Positions 49,503-57,795 of a stretch of 64,000 bases of DNA are shown here, piece after piece (the first letter of the stretch is position 1; every line of letters begins with the position of its first letter). The stretch comes from RBC038 sp041390625 (GTDB taxonomy: Bacteria > Chloroflexota > Dehalococcoidia > UBA2979): positions 1 to 64,000 of the forward strand of contig JAWKPM010000010.1 of the NCBI GenBank assembly GCA_041390625.1. Direction: 5' to 3'. A program made the position numbers and the translations under genes. The notes beneath the pieces are model-generated. The model did no database searches, was not told where the DNA came from, and was given only the letters and a program-made list of their open reading frames with translations.

Positions 49503-50042
49503 ATGCAAGTCGTGCTCTGCGATACGTGCCACCAACCCCTCGGCGGGCGAACCACCGAGATGCACCTGTTCTTCGGGGAGGCGTTCTCGACGCACGACGG
49601 TCGCGCTCGGGTGGCGCACCGCGGGACCTCGAAGGTGTTCAACCTCTGCCAGGGGTGCGGATCCTGGCTCGAGGGGGCGCTGAAGCACCTGCGCGCCTCA
49701 CACGACCGCCGCACGTCGCCTCGGATTCCCGTTGCCCTGGAAGTGGAGGGCATCGTCCTCGACCGAGCGGGGCTGGCGAGCACGTTCCACGCGCGGACGA
49801 TCAACCTGAGCCAGGGCGGCGCCGCGCTTTCGACGAACGTCGACATCCCGGCGGGCACCGAGGTGATGCTCCGCTTCCTCGTTGTCGACAAGTCCTTCGA
49901 ACTTCGAGCGGTGGCACTGCCTCGGATCGCACCGAGCGGGGATCCGCCGTTGCGTGTTCGCTTCACGGCGAACGACGACCGAGCGCTGGATTGCCTGGAC
50001 CAGGTGCTGCGCGCGGCGGCGTCCGCCTCGAGGGCCGCGTAG
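49503..50042 (+). CDS. Zinc-ribbon PilZ-domain protein
   Basis: 179 residues. An N-terminal zinc ribbon (CDTCHQ, Cys 6 and 9, and LCQGCG, about 49-52) is followed by a PilZ domain with DRRTSPR (RxxxR) and NLSQGG (NxSxxG). The barrel closely resembles that of 48671-49318. The zinc ribbon may bind a protein or nucleic-acid partner. The upstream region carries CTGAC repeats. Confidence 0.85.
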   Translation: MQVVLCDTCHQPLGGRTTEMHLFFGEAFSTHDGRARVAHRGTSKVFNLCQGCGSWLEGALKHLRASHDRRTSPRIPVALEVEGIVLDRAGLASTFHARTINLSQGGAALSTNVDIPAGTEVMLRFLVVDKSFELRAVALPRIAPSGDPPLRVRFTANDDRALDCLDQVLRAAASASRAA

Positions 50043-50056
50043 GCCCGGCCCGGCTC

Positions 50057-50062
50057 TACACT
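50057..50062 (+). promoter_or_regulatory. -10 element of the 50095 lipoprotein gene
   Basis: TACACT, giving a leader of about 26 bases that includes the GGGAGGG ribosome-binding site; this one is not leaderless. Confidence 0.4.
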
Positions 50063-50094
50063 CCCCGCCACGATCGCGCAGGCCGGGAGGGCAC

Positions 50095-51177
50095 ATGACC
50101 GGGCGGAGCGGGGCGCTCGCGCTGCTGGGGTGCCTGGCGCTGGCCTCGATGCTCGCGGGGTGCCGCGACGAGGACCTCGATGACGTCGAGCGCGCCTCGA
50201 GGAACGAGGCGGCGCGGGCCGAGGCGGCACGGCTGCACGAGGGCGCCACGTACTTCCTGATGGACGTGGCAGAGCTCGATGGCGCGGCGGCGCTGAGTGC
50301 AGCCGTCGGCTTCGACGTCGTCATGCCCCGGGGGCTGCCGGAGGGCCTCGAGGTGAGCGTGGTCATCGGACAGGCGGCGCAGCCCTTCGATGGCGCGTCG
50401 TCGCCGGCACTGGCGAGCGTGACGATGTTCCGCCGTGGCATTGATGGCCTGGTGCAGCTGCTCGAGCTCGAGGGACCGATGGACCCGAGCACGGCCGGTG
50501 AGGACGTCGCCCTTGGTGACGGCGTCGGGCGCCTCGCGGAAGCAACCGGCGAGGGGTCGCCCGGCCGCTTCACCACGCTGACGTTCGAGGGGTGCGGCCT
50601 CACCCTCGCGATCTCGATGCTCGGGCTCGACGCCGAGGGCCCGCCGATCACGCGCGACCAGGCGATCGCGATGGGCACCGCGACGCGCGCCGGCTGCGCA
50701 GAACCGCTCCCGGAGACACCGGTCGTGCGGTACTTCCAGCAGCGACTGGTCGACCTGCCGGACCGTGCTGCCTTCGACGCGAGGGCGGGCTTCGATGTGG
50801 TCCTGCCCTCCTACCTGCCGCCCGACGCGATGCCGACGTGGGTGACGGGACAGCCGTTCCTGCCCGGCTTCAACGGGGAGCCGGACGGCCGCGGGGCGCA
50901 GGCGGTGTACGGCCTCGATGGGGGGACGCTGCTGCTGACGGAGGGCACGAGACGCCTCGACGTCTCGGCGGGCACGGTGGTCGCGGTGGGCGACCGCAGC
51001 GGGCGGCTGCTGCGCGAGGCCTCGGAGGACGGGGTGCAGCTGATGCTGGCGTGGGAGGGCTGCGGCCTCGAGTTTGCTCTGACGGCGCTGTCGTTCAACG
51101 GGGCCGCGGACGGGCCGCCGCTCGACGAGACGGAACTCGTGCGCATCGCGGCATCGATGCTCGACGGGTGCGAGTGA
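50095..51177 (+). CDS. Two-module lipoprotein, FDVV family (member 2)
   Basis: 360 residues. Lipobox LASMLAGC (Cys 22), then RDEDLDDVERASRNEAARAEAARLHEGA, nearly identical to member 1. Module 1 starts GFDVVMPRGLPEGLE and closes with CGLTLAI and C; module 2 starts GFDVVLPSYLPPDA and closes with CGLEFAL, ASMLDGC. It is exported and lipid-anchored. Function unknown; gene duplication plus internal duplication is clear. Confidence 0.77.
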   Translation: MTGRSGALALLGCLALASMLAGCRDEDLDDVERASRNEAARAEAARLHEGATYFLMDVAELDGAAALSAAVGFDVVMPRGLPEGLEVSVVIGQAAQPFDGASSPALASVTMFRRGIDGLVQLLELEGPMDPSTAGEDVALGDGVGRLAEATGEGSPGRFTTLTFEGCGLTLAISMLGLDAEGPPITRDQAIAMGTATRAGCAEPLPETPVVRYFQQRLVDLPDRAAFDARAGFDVVLPSYLPPDAMPTWVTGQPFLPGFNGEPDGRGAQAVYGLDGGTLLLTEGTRRLDVSAGTVVAVGDRSGRLLREASEDGVQLMLAWEGCGLEFALTALSFNGAADGPPLDETELVRIAASMLDGCE

Positions 51178-51230
51178 CCTCGTTGGTGCGATTCATCCTC
51201 GAGGCGGACGCGATGCTGCGCGGGCGGCCG

Positions 51231-51236
51231 TAGCCT
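51231..51236 (+). promoter_or_regulatory. -10-like element before the frameshifted lipoprotein
   Basis: TAGCCT, 6 bases before ATG 51243; leaderless geometry. Confidence 0.35.
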
Positions 51237-51242
51237 CGAGGC

Positions 51243-51844
51243 ATGCGCGTCGCCTCGACGATCCCGGTGGTGCTGGCCTCGATGATCGTCCTCGGGTGCA
51301 CGAGCGGCGGGGATGGTGTGCCAGTGGCCGAGGACGCGACGTTCGAGTGGTGGGATGGGGAGCAGACGCACGCGCGGGTCCCGATCGAGGGCGGCCTCGA
51401 TGGGGTGGCGGAGCGCCTCGAGTTTGAGCGGTGCTGCCCTCGGAACTGCCGCACGGGATGGAGTTGCGCTCCGTGCTCGCGATCGGGATGACGTTCGGCG
51501 ATCAAACGGCACCAGGCCTGACCTCGGTGCAGCTCGAACTCCGCGACGACGAGAACGCACACCGTCTGTCGCTCGGGGAGCACCAAACGGAGCCGGGCCG
51601 GGGGCCGTCGCTCGCGTTGAACGGGGCGCGCGACGTCGAGATCGCGGGCGTCCCCGTGCGGCGGCACAATCGACCGCCGGAGCCAGGGTGGCCGGATGGC
51701 CTGCGCCTGGCCTCGTGGGTGGCGTGCGGGCTCGAGTTCGGCCTCGGGGGGCCGTTCACCGAGTTCAGCGGGCCGGAGTTCGAGGCGGTCGTGGCCTCGA
51801 TCATCGAGGCGTGTGAGGGAGAGCGAGCCTCGGGGGTGCGTTGA
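51243..51844 (+). pseudogene. Frameshifted one-module FDVV-family lipoprotein
   Basis: Frame one encodes lipobox LASMIVLGC, GDGVPVAEDATFE and ends its family match at RLEFE (near 51427). The family continues in another frame from GTG 51431 (VLPSELPHGMELRSV) to the closing CGLEFGL...IIEACE. Restoring one G between 51427 and 51429 (GAGCG to GAGGCG) would give FEAVLPSELP, matching FEVVLPASLP of the 52492 gene. It is either a recent pseudogene, a sequencing error or, less likely, programmed frameshifting. Confidence 0.75.
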
Positions 51845-51871
51845 ACCTGTTCATACGTGATCGTTTCAACG

Positions 51872-51899
51872 TTGATCATAGTTTAGTGCCTGCTAATGT
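51872..51899 (+). promoter_or_regulatory. Promoter of the cupredoxin lipoprotein gene
   Basis: TTGATC (51872-51877), 16 bases, TAATGT (51894-51899) with an extended TGC before it, inside the most A/T-rich stretch of this region. Seven bases after it comes a two-codon ORF ATG TTT TGA (51907-51915). Confidence 0.6.
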
Positions 51900-51938
51900 C
51901 ACCTCGATGTTTTGACTGCTGCATCGATGGAGGCAGGT

Positions 51939-52451
51939 ATGCACGTTCGACTGATTCGCATCGGGGCGGTGGCCCTGATGCTCGCGACCGCCCTCGTGTT
52001 CGTCGGCTGCTCGGACGACGAGGCCGACGAGCCGGTGGCAGGCGGCGATCCAACGGCGGCCGCGGATCCCGAGGCCGACCCGGAGGCGGACCCGGTCGCC
52101 GGCGGCGGGCACGAGGTGGGGACGCTCACCAACTTCGACGAGACGGTCGAGGTCGACCTGATGGAGTGGGCCGTGAACCCTGACCGCGCCTCGGTGCCGG
52201 CCGGGCTCGTCCGCTTCGTGGCAACGAACGACGGCAGCGAGGTGCACGAGTTCGTGCTGATCGAGGGCACCTCGAAGGACGGCGAGGAGGTGACGGAGAT
52301 CGAGGGCATCGCGCCGGGCGACAGCCGCGAGATTGCCGCCCGCCTCGAGCCGGGGACGTACCAGCTGGCGTGCCTGATCGTGGAGGTCGAGGGCGGTGAG
52401 ACCGAGGACCACTACGACCTCGGGATGCACATCGAGTTCACGGTGGAGTGA
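51939..52451 (+). CDS. Cupredoxin-like lipoprotein
   Basis: 170 residues: lipobox LVFVGC, an acidic linker with EADPEADP repeats, then a cupredoxin domain (VDLMEWAVNPDRASVPAGLVRFVATNDG). Type-1 copper ligands are visible: His in GSEVHEF, then Cys in QLACLI, His in EDHYDLG and Met in LGMHIEF. Likely a periplasmic or cell-surface electron carrier or copper-binding protein. ATG 51939 follows GGAGGCAGGT. Confidence 0.85.
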   Translation: MHVRLIRIGAVALMLATALVFVGCSDDEADEPVAGGDPTAAADPEADPEADPVAGGGHEVGTLTNFDETVEVDLMEWAVNPDRASVPAGLVRFVATNDGSEVHEFVLIEGTSKDGEEVTEIEGIAPGDSREIAARLEPGTYQLACLIVEVEGGETEDHYDLGMHIEFTVE

Positions 52452-52475
52452 GCCCGCGCGCCTCGGCCTTCGATG

Positions 52476-52481
52476 TAGCAT
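52476..52481 (+). promoter_or_regulatory. -10 element before the 52492 lipoprotein
   Basis: TAGCAT, 7 bases before GTG 52489 and 10 before ATG 52492. Confidence 0.4.
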
Positions 52482-52491
52482 CGAGGGCGTG

Positions 52492-53130
52492 ATGATTGCG
52501 CGGTTCGCGGAGTGGCGGAGCGCCTCGGCGGTGGCCGGGGCGCTCGTCGTCTCCGCGCTGGCCTCGATGGTCGTGGCGTGCTCGGACGGCGGGGACGCTG
52601 GTGGCGTGCCGGTGGCCTCGGATGCCGCATTCATGGTGGTCGAGTCCGACGGGTCGAGACGGGCCGTCGATCACCTCGAGGCGTTGCTCGAGCTGGCAGC
52701 GTTCGAGGTGGTGCTTCCCGCCTCGCTGCCTGAAGGCGTCGAGCTGCAGAGCGCGCAGTTGACGCTGCCCGACCCTCGATTCGAGTCGATGGCGCCCTTC
52801 GCCCGAGCGCGCGCCACGCCGGTGCTTCTCAGCTTTCGGGGCCCCGGCGAGGATGCGGCGCGCGGCTTCGCGGTGATGGAGTACGAGGCCGCCGGCGGCA
52901 GTCCGACCACCATCGGCGACGCAGGCGCGATCGCCTTCGAGCTGCCCGGTGCCGAGGGTGCTCAACTCCTCGACCTGCCGCTCGATGGCAGGCGAGCGCA
53001 GTCGGGGACGTCCGTCGTGTGGCGCGCGTGTGGCGTCGACTTCGCATTGACAGCGCCGGGGTCAGACGTGATGCCTCGGGAGGAGGTGCTCGACCTCGCG
53101 CAGGCGTTCATCACGGGGTGCGGGTCGTGA
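52492..53130 (+). CDS. One-module FDVV-family lipoprotein
   Basis: 212 residues. Lipobox LASMVVAC, GGVPVASDAAF, then one module with FEVVLPASLPEGVEL and the closing CGVDFAL ... ITGCGS. It is the intact relative of the frameshifted gene at 51243. GTG 52489 in the same frame could also start it. No catalytic motif is seen. Confidence 0.72.
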   Translation: MIARFAEWRSASAVAGALVVSALASMVVACSDGGDAGGVPVASDAAFMVVESDGSRRAVDHLEALLELAAFEVVLPASLPEGVELQSAQLTLPDPRFESMAPFARARATPVLLSFRGPGEDAARGFAVMEYEAAGGSPTTIGDAGAIAFELPGAEGAQLLDLPLDGRRAQSGTSVVWRACGVDFALTAPGSDVMPREEVLDLAQAFITGCGS

Positions 53131-53144
53131 GGTCGCGGCTGGGG

Positions 53145-53150
53145 TAGCAT
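53145..53150 (+). promoter_or_regulatory. -10 element of yggS
   Basis: TAGCAT followed by 6 bases and ATG 53157, a leaderless arrangement. Confidence 0.5.
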
Positions 53151-53156
53151 CGCGGC

Positions 53157-53870
53157 ATGACGGCCGTCGTGTCGGAAGTACGTGAGCGGGTGGCGGCGGT
53201 GCGTGCGCGCATCGAGGCGGCGTGCGCGCGGGCGGGGCGCGACCCGGGCGAGGTGACACTCATCGCGGTGTCGAAGACGTTCGGCCTCGATGCGGTGGAG
53301 GCGGCGCTCGAGGCCGGGATCACCGACTTCGGAGAGAACCGGGCGCAGCAGCTGGTGCCGAAGGCGGAAGGCGCGGCCTCGATGGGGTTGCGGCCTCGAT
53401 GGCACTTCATCGGACACCTGCAGCGGAACAAGGCACGCGACGTCGTACCGCACATCGTGGCGCTGCACTCGGTCGACTCGCCACGCCTCGTGACGGCGAT
53501 CTCGCGAGAAATCATGCGCATCGGCGAGCATGGGGCGGCTGCCGATGCGGCAGGGTCGTTGCGCTGTTACCTTGAGGTGAACGTGGCCGGTGAGGCCTCG
53601 AAGGAGGGCGTGGCGCCGGACGCGCTGCCGGCGCTCCTCGAGGCGGCGCGGGCCGCGGACGGCGTCGAGGTCGCGGGGCTGATGACGGTGGCCCCGCTGG
53701 CGGCCTCGGCGGAGGCGGCGCGGCCGGTGTTCGCGGCGCTGCGGGAGCTGGCGAGGTCGCACGGCCTCGATGGGCTCTCGATGGGGATGACGAACGACTT
53801 CGAGGTCGCGATCGAAGAGGGCGCGACCATGGTGCGGGTGGGGCGCGCGATCTTCGGGGAGCGCGACTAG
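53157..53870 (+). CDS. yggS: PLP-homeostasis protein (YggS/YlmE family)
   Basis: 237-residue alanine-racemase-like single-domain protein that carries PLP on the Lys in LIAVSKT (about 37-43). DFGENRAQQLVPKAE, WHFIGHLQRNKARDVV and GLSMGMTNDFEVAIEEGATMVRVGRAIFG are diagnostic. It regulates PLP and amino-acid pools. First gene of yggS-proC-yggT, as in many Gram-positive bacteria. Confidence 0.95.
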   Translation: MTAVVSEVRERVAAVRARIEAACARAGRDPGEVTLIAVSKTFGLDAVEAALEAGITDFGENRAQQLVPKAEGAASMGLRPRWHFIGHLQRNKARDVVPHIVALHSVDSPRLVTAISREIMRIGEHGAAADAAGSLRCYLEVNVAGEASKEGVAPDALPALLEAARAADGVEVAGLMTVAPLAASAEAARPVFAALRELARSHGLDGLSMGMTNDFEVAIEEGATMVRVGRAIFGERD

Positions 53871-53912
53871 CCTCGCGATCGGGCCGGGTGAGACGGGACT
53901 CGAGGTAGCGTC

Positions 53913-54716
53913 GTGCGCATCGGCATCATCGGCGGCGGGTTCATGGGCGAGGCGTTCCTGCGCGGCGTGCTGCGCGCGGAGGTGGCCGCGCCCGGCGACA
54001 TCGCGGTGGCCGAGATCTCCTCGGCGCGGCGAACGGCGCTGTCCGGGCACGGCGTGCGTGTCACCGACGACCCGCAGAGCGCCTGCATCGGCGCGGACGT
54101 GGTGCTGCTGGCGGTGAAGCCGCAGGACCTCGAGGGGGCGGGGGGCGACCTGCGAGGGGGCATCCCGGCCTCGGCGGTGGTGGTCTCGATCGCGGCCGGC
54201 GTGCCCCTCGATGCGATCGAGCGCTCCACGGGCCATCGCGCGTGCGTGCGGGTCATGCCGAACCTGCCGGCGGCGATCGGCGAGGGCGCGGCCGTCTTCC
54301 TGGCCTCGAGCGGGGTCTCGGAGGCGCAGCGCCGCCACGTGCGCGCGATCCTCGAGGGGGTCGCGACGGCGGTGGTGGAGGTCGACGACGACGAGGCGGT
54401 GGACCTCGCGACGGCGCTGCACGGATCGGGGCCGGCGTACGTGTACCTGCTGATCGAGGCGCTGGTCGACTCGGCGGTGCGGCTCGGCATGAAGCGGCCG
54501 GATGCGCTGAAGCTCGTTCTCGCCACGGTGGCAGGGTCGGCGCGCTACGCCATCGAGACGGGCACGCACCCGACGGAGCTGCGTAACGCGGTGACCTCGC
54601 CGGGCGGGACGACGGCGGCGGCGCTCTCGGAGCTCGAGGCGGCGGGGCTGCGTGCGGCCATCGATGACGCGGTACAGGCGGCGTTCGACCGCGCGCAGGA
54701 ACTGGGAGAGTCGTAG
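53913..54716 (+). CDS. proC: Pyrroline-5-carboxylate reductase
   Basis: 267-residue ProC, last step of proline synthesis. GIIGGGFMGEAFLRGVL (3-19) binds NAD(P)H; CVRVMPNLPAAIGEGA and HGSGPAYVYLLIEAL plus VTSPGGTTAAALSELE are the substrate site. GTG 53913 starts the enzyme. A TAGCGT lies only one base before it, too close to be its promoter, so it is probably read from yggS. Confidence 0.96.
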   Translation: MRIGIIGGGFMGEAFLRGVLRAEVAAPGDIAVAEISSARRTALSGHGVRVTDDPQSACIGADVVLLAVKPQDLEGAGGDLRGGIPASAVVVSIAAGVPLDAIERSTGHRACVRVMPNLPAAIGEGAAVFLASSGVSEAQRRHVRAILEGVATAVVEVDDDEAVDLATALHGSGPAYVYLLIEALVDSAVRLGMKRPDALKLVLATVAGSARYAIETGTHPTELRNAVTSPGGTTAAALSELEAAGLRAAIDDAVQAAFDRAQELGES

Positions 54717-54971
54717 ATGGATCAGCTGATCGAGATCATCCGGCTCGGGCTGCAGATCCTGATCTTCGCGATCTTCGCCCGCTCCATCCTCACGTGGTTC
54801 CCGATCGACCGGAACGGGCCGGTGTTCCAGGCGTTGGACGCGATCACGGAGCCTATCCTCGACCCGCTGCGCCGGGTCATTCCGCTGGTTGGGATGATCG
54901 ACATCACCCCGATGGTGGCGATCCTACTGCTGCTGTTCATCTCCTCGGCGCTGGGCTCGGGGTCTTTCTAA
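54717..54971 (+). CDS. yggT: YggT-family membrane protein
   Basis: 84 residues with two TMs separated by the conserved loop RSILTWFPIDRNGPVFQALDAITEPILDPLRRVIP. The family (YlmG in Bacillus) lies next to division genes and affects nucleoid or septum placement. It starts directly after the proC stop. Confidence 0.93.
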   Translation: MDQLIEIIRLGLQILIFAIFARSILTWFPIDRNGPVFQALDAITEPILDPLRRVIPLVGMIDITPMVAILLLLFISSALGSGSF

Positions 54972-54988
54972 CGCCTCGACGGACCAAG

Positions 54989-55056
54989 AGCGAGGTCGGC
55001 CCTGCGGGCCGGCGTGCCCGCCCACCCACCCTTCCTGCATCGAGGGGCTCCGCCCA
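54989..55056. repeat. Dispersed two-hairpin repeat, copy 3
   Basis: GAGGTCGGCCCTGCGGGCC, then GTGCCCGCCCACCCACCC, then a degenerate GAGGGGCTCCGCCC second hairpin. It lies between the convergent yggT and DUF167 genes. Closest to copy 2 in the first half. Confidence 0.7.
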
Positions 55057-55118
55057 TGGAACTCCCCGCGGAGCAGGATCCGTTGCGCCCGCGTCCTCCT
55101 GCGACTCCTAGAGCCGAG

Positions 55119-55388
55119 TCAGTCCCTCGAGAGGCGTGCCGCGAGATCGGCGGGCTCGAGGCCCTCGACCTCGACGAGCTTGGTGCGGGCGGTGGCGCCG
55201 CTCACGAGGGTGATCGCGCCTCGGGGGACGCGGAGGTGGCGCGCGAGGAGGCGGACCAGGGCCTCGTTGGCGCGTCCGTCGACGGGCGGGGCGGTGACGC
55301 GCACGCGGAGGGTGGCGGTTGCGGCCTCGAAGTCGCCGACCTCGTCTCGGGAGGCGCGCGGGGTGAGGCGGACGGTCAGGCGGGCCAC
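55119..55388 (-). CDS. DUF167/YggU-family protein
   Basis: 89-residue DUF167 protein: RLTVRLTPRASRDEV, LRVRVTAPPVDGRANEALVRLLA and ITLVSGATARTKLVEVEG are the full family pattern. The role is unknown. It is usually read with yggT; here it faces it. GTG 55388 is the start; the longer ORF crosses the recA promoter and is rejected. Confidence 0.92.
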   Translation of the reverse strand: MARLTVRLTPRASRDEVGDFEAATATLRVRVTAPPVDGRANEALVRLLARHLRVPRGAITLVSGATARTKLVEVEGLEPADLAARLSRD

Positions 55389-55451
55389 GGCGTGCCTCGA
55401 TGCTCCGCGCCTCGGTGGCCTCGATGGCCCGCTCTTCGACTCGGTGCGGGC

Positions 55452-55472
55452 TGTGGATAACCCTGTGGATGG
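55452..55472. promoter_or_regulatory. DnaA-box pair upstream of recA
   Basis: TGTGGATAA (55452-55460), a perfect reverse DnaA box, and TGTGGATGG (55464-55472), 7 of 9. Confidence 0.45.
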
Positions 55473-55534
55473 GAACTCACGGCCTCGTGGGTAAGTCGTT
55501 CGCAACTCGATGCTGAGTGATGTTCGCATAGAGT

Positions 55535-55566
55535 CGAACACATGTTTGACACCGAACACCCGTTCG
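55535..55566. promoter_or_regulatory. Two LexA (SOS) boxes in the recA promoter
   Basis: CGAACACATGTTTG (55535-55548) and CGAACACCCGTTCG (55553-55566), 18 bases apart. A TTGACA (55546-55551) overlaps the first box and the second lies in the spacer before CATAGT (55567-55572), so LexA binding would block RNA polymerase. Confidence 0.88.
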
Positions 55567-55572
55567 CATAGT
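55546..55572 (+). promoter_or_regulatory. recA promoter
   Basis: TTGACA (55546-55551), 15-base spacer, CATAGT (55567-55572). The leader is about 75 bases, ending in AAGGAGAG before ATG 55654. The 10-mer GTTCGCATAG occurs twice (55522-55531 and 55562-55571). Confidence 0.55.
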
Positions 55573-55653
55573 CTCCGACCTGCCCAGCGCAGGACAGGCC
55601 GTACCGCGGCCGCGCCGGCAGGGATACCCTGAGGCACACAAGGAGAGTGAACC

Positions 55654-56805
<1,152 letters not shown>

Positions 56806-56806
56806 G

Positions 56807-56825
56807 CGCCTCGACCCTCGAGGCG
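56807..56825 (+). terminator. Hairpin directly after recA
   Basis: Perfect 8-bp stem CGCCTCGA / TCGAGGCG with a 3-base loop, starting 2 bases after the recA stop and ending 6 bases before the next ATG. No T-run; it may partly separate recA from the next gene or cover that gene's ribosome-binding site. Confidence 0.5.
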
Positions 56826-56831
56826 AGCTGG

Positions 56832-57368
56832 ATGGCGGGCTGGGCCGAGTTTGCAGGCGGAAGCGCCGAGGTGCTCCGCGTCGCAGATGGAACGACCGAC
56901 GACCCTCGAGGGCACGAGTGGCGCGTCCTCGAGGGTGGTGCGGCCTCGATCGCCGCGGCGGGCGAGCGCCTGCTGGCGGCCTCGCCGGCCGGCATCGCAC
57001 TCCTGGCGACCGTCGCACGCGACGGCGGGGCGCGCATTCACCCCTTCATGCCTCGGGTGATCGACGGCGCGCTCGTGGCGTTCGTAATCACGGACTCGCC
57101 GAAGCTGCGCGACCTCCTCGATGGCCGCCTATGCGCGATCCACTCGGGGCTCGCCGAGGAGGACGAGGAGTTCTGGGTGCGCGGCCGCGGCAGCATCGTT
57201 GACGAGCCTCGGAGGGTGGAGCGGGCCCTCGAAGCGATGGACTGGGCAAAGCCGGAGCTCGAGGTCCTCGTGGAGTTCGACCTCGTGGCGGCCGGCTGGA
57301 CGCGCTGGCTCGACTTCGGGACGCCGCGCCACCGGCCCCTGCACCATCGGTGGCGAGCGGCCTCGTGA
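56832..57368 (+). CDS. PPOX-fold flavin-binding protein
   Basis: 178-residue pyridoxamine-5'-phosphate-oxidase-fold protein: IALLATVARDGGARIHPFMPRVIDGALVAFVI and KLRDLLDGRLCAIHSGLAEEDEEFWVRGRG. It looks like a heme/flavin-binding PPOX relative rather than true PdxH. It follows recA by 26 bases, with a hairpin between them. Confidence 0.75.
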   Translation: MAGWAEFAGGSAEVLRVADGTTDDPRGHEWRVLEGGAASIAAAGERLLAASPAGIALLATVARDGGARIHPFMPRVIDGALVAFVITDSPKLRDLLDGRLCAIHSGLAEEDEEFWVRGRGSIVDEPRRVERALEAMDWAKPELEVLVEFDLVAAGWTRWLDFGTPRHRPLHHRWRAAS

Positions 57369-57403
57369 CAGCGTCGAGCACCCTCGATGCTCGTGCGCCG
57401 AGC

Positions 57404-57724
57404 CTACTGGCCGGGCGGGCGGAAGGTCGGGGACTTCTTCACGGCCTCGTCCAGCTCCTCGGCGGTCATGAGCACGACCGTCTCGACGGCCACCGTGCCA
57501 GTCGCGGCCGCCGTGAGCGCCACGCTGGCCATCGCCGCGTTGTCGGGCATGTCTACGATGACGTAGATGTCGGTGTCGCCGAAGGCGTAGTAGAGACTCT
57601 CGATCTTGCCGCCCAACGAGCCGACCAGCTGCTCGACCGCTTCGCGGCGACGCGTGCCGCCCTCCTGCAGCAACCCTCGGAGCCCGTCTCCAACGTAGTT
57701 GCCTCGAATCAGGTACCTGGGCAT
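57404..57724 (-). CDS. GYD-domain protein
   Basis: 106-residue ferredoxin-like GYD-domain protein: RYLIRGNYVGDGLRGLLQEGGTRRREAVEQLV and ALGDTDIY-type segment AFGDTDIYVIVDMPDNAAMA. Function unknown; often near oxidoreductases. GGGGAGG precedes its ATG. It diverges from recX. Confidence 0.85.
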   Translation of the reverse strand: MPRYLIRGNYVGDGLRGLLQEGGTRRREAVEQLVGSLGGKIESLYYAFGDTDIYVIVDMPDNAAMASVALTAAATGTVAVETVVLMTAEELDEAVKKSPTFRPPGQ

Positions 57725-57773
57725 GGGAGCCTCCCCGCTGCACCGTCCTCGGTTGGGGCGGTCGTCGCCCTCG

Positions 57774-57779
57774 TATTAC
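57774..57779. promoter_or_regulatory. Shared -10 of divergent recX and GYD genes
   Basis: GTATTAC reads TATTAC on the plus strand and TAATAC on the minus strand, so one near-palindromic element could serve both directions. Confidence 0.35.
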
Positions 57780-57795
57780 CACAGGGCACGGTCCG

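Noticed and set aside
53906..53911. TAGCGT as a leaderless promoter of proC
   Set aside because: Only one base separates it from the GTG, so a transcript from it would start inside the coding region.
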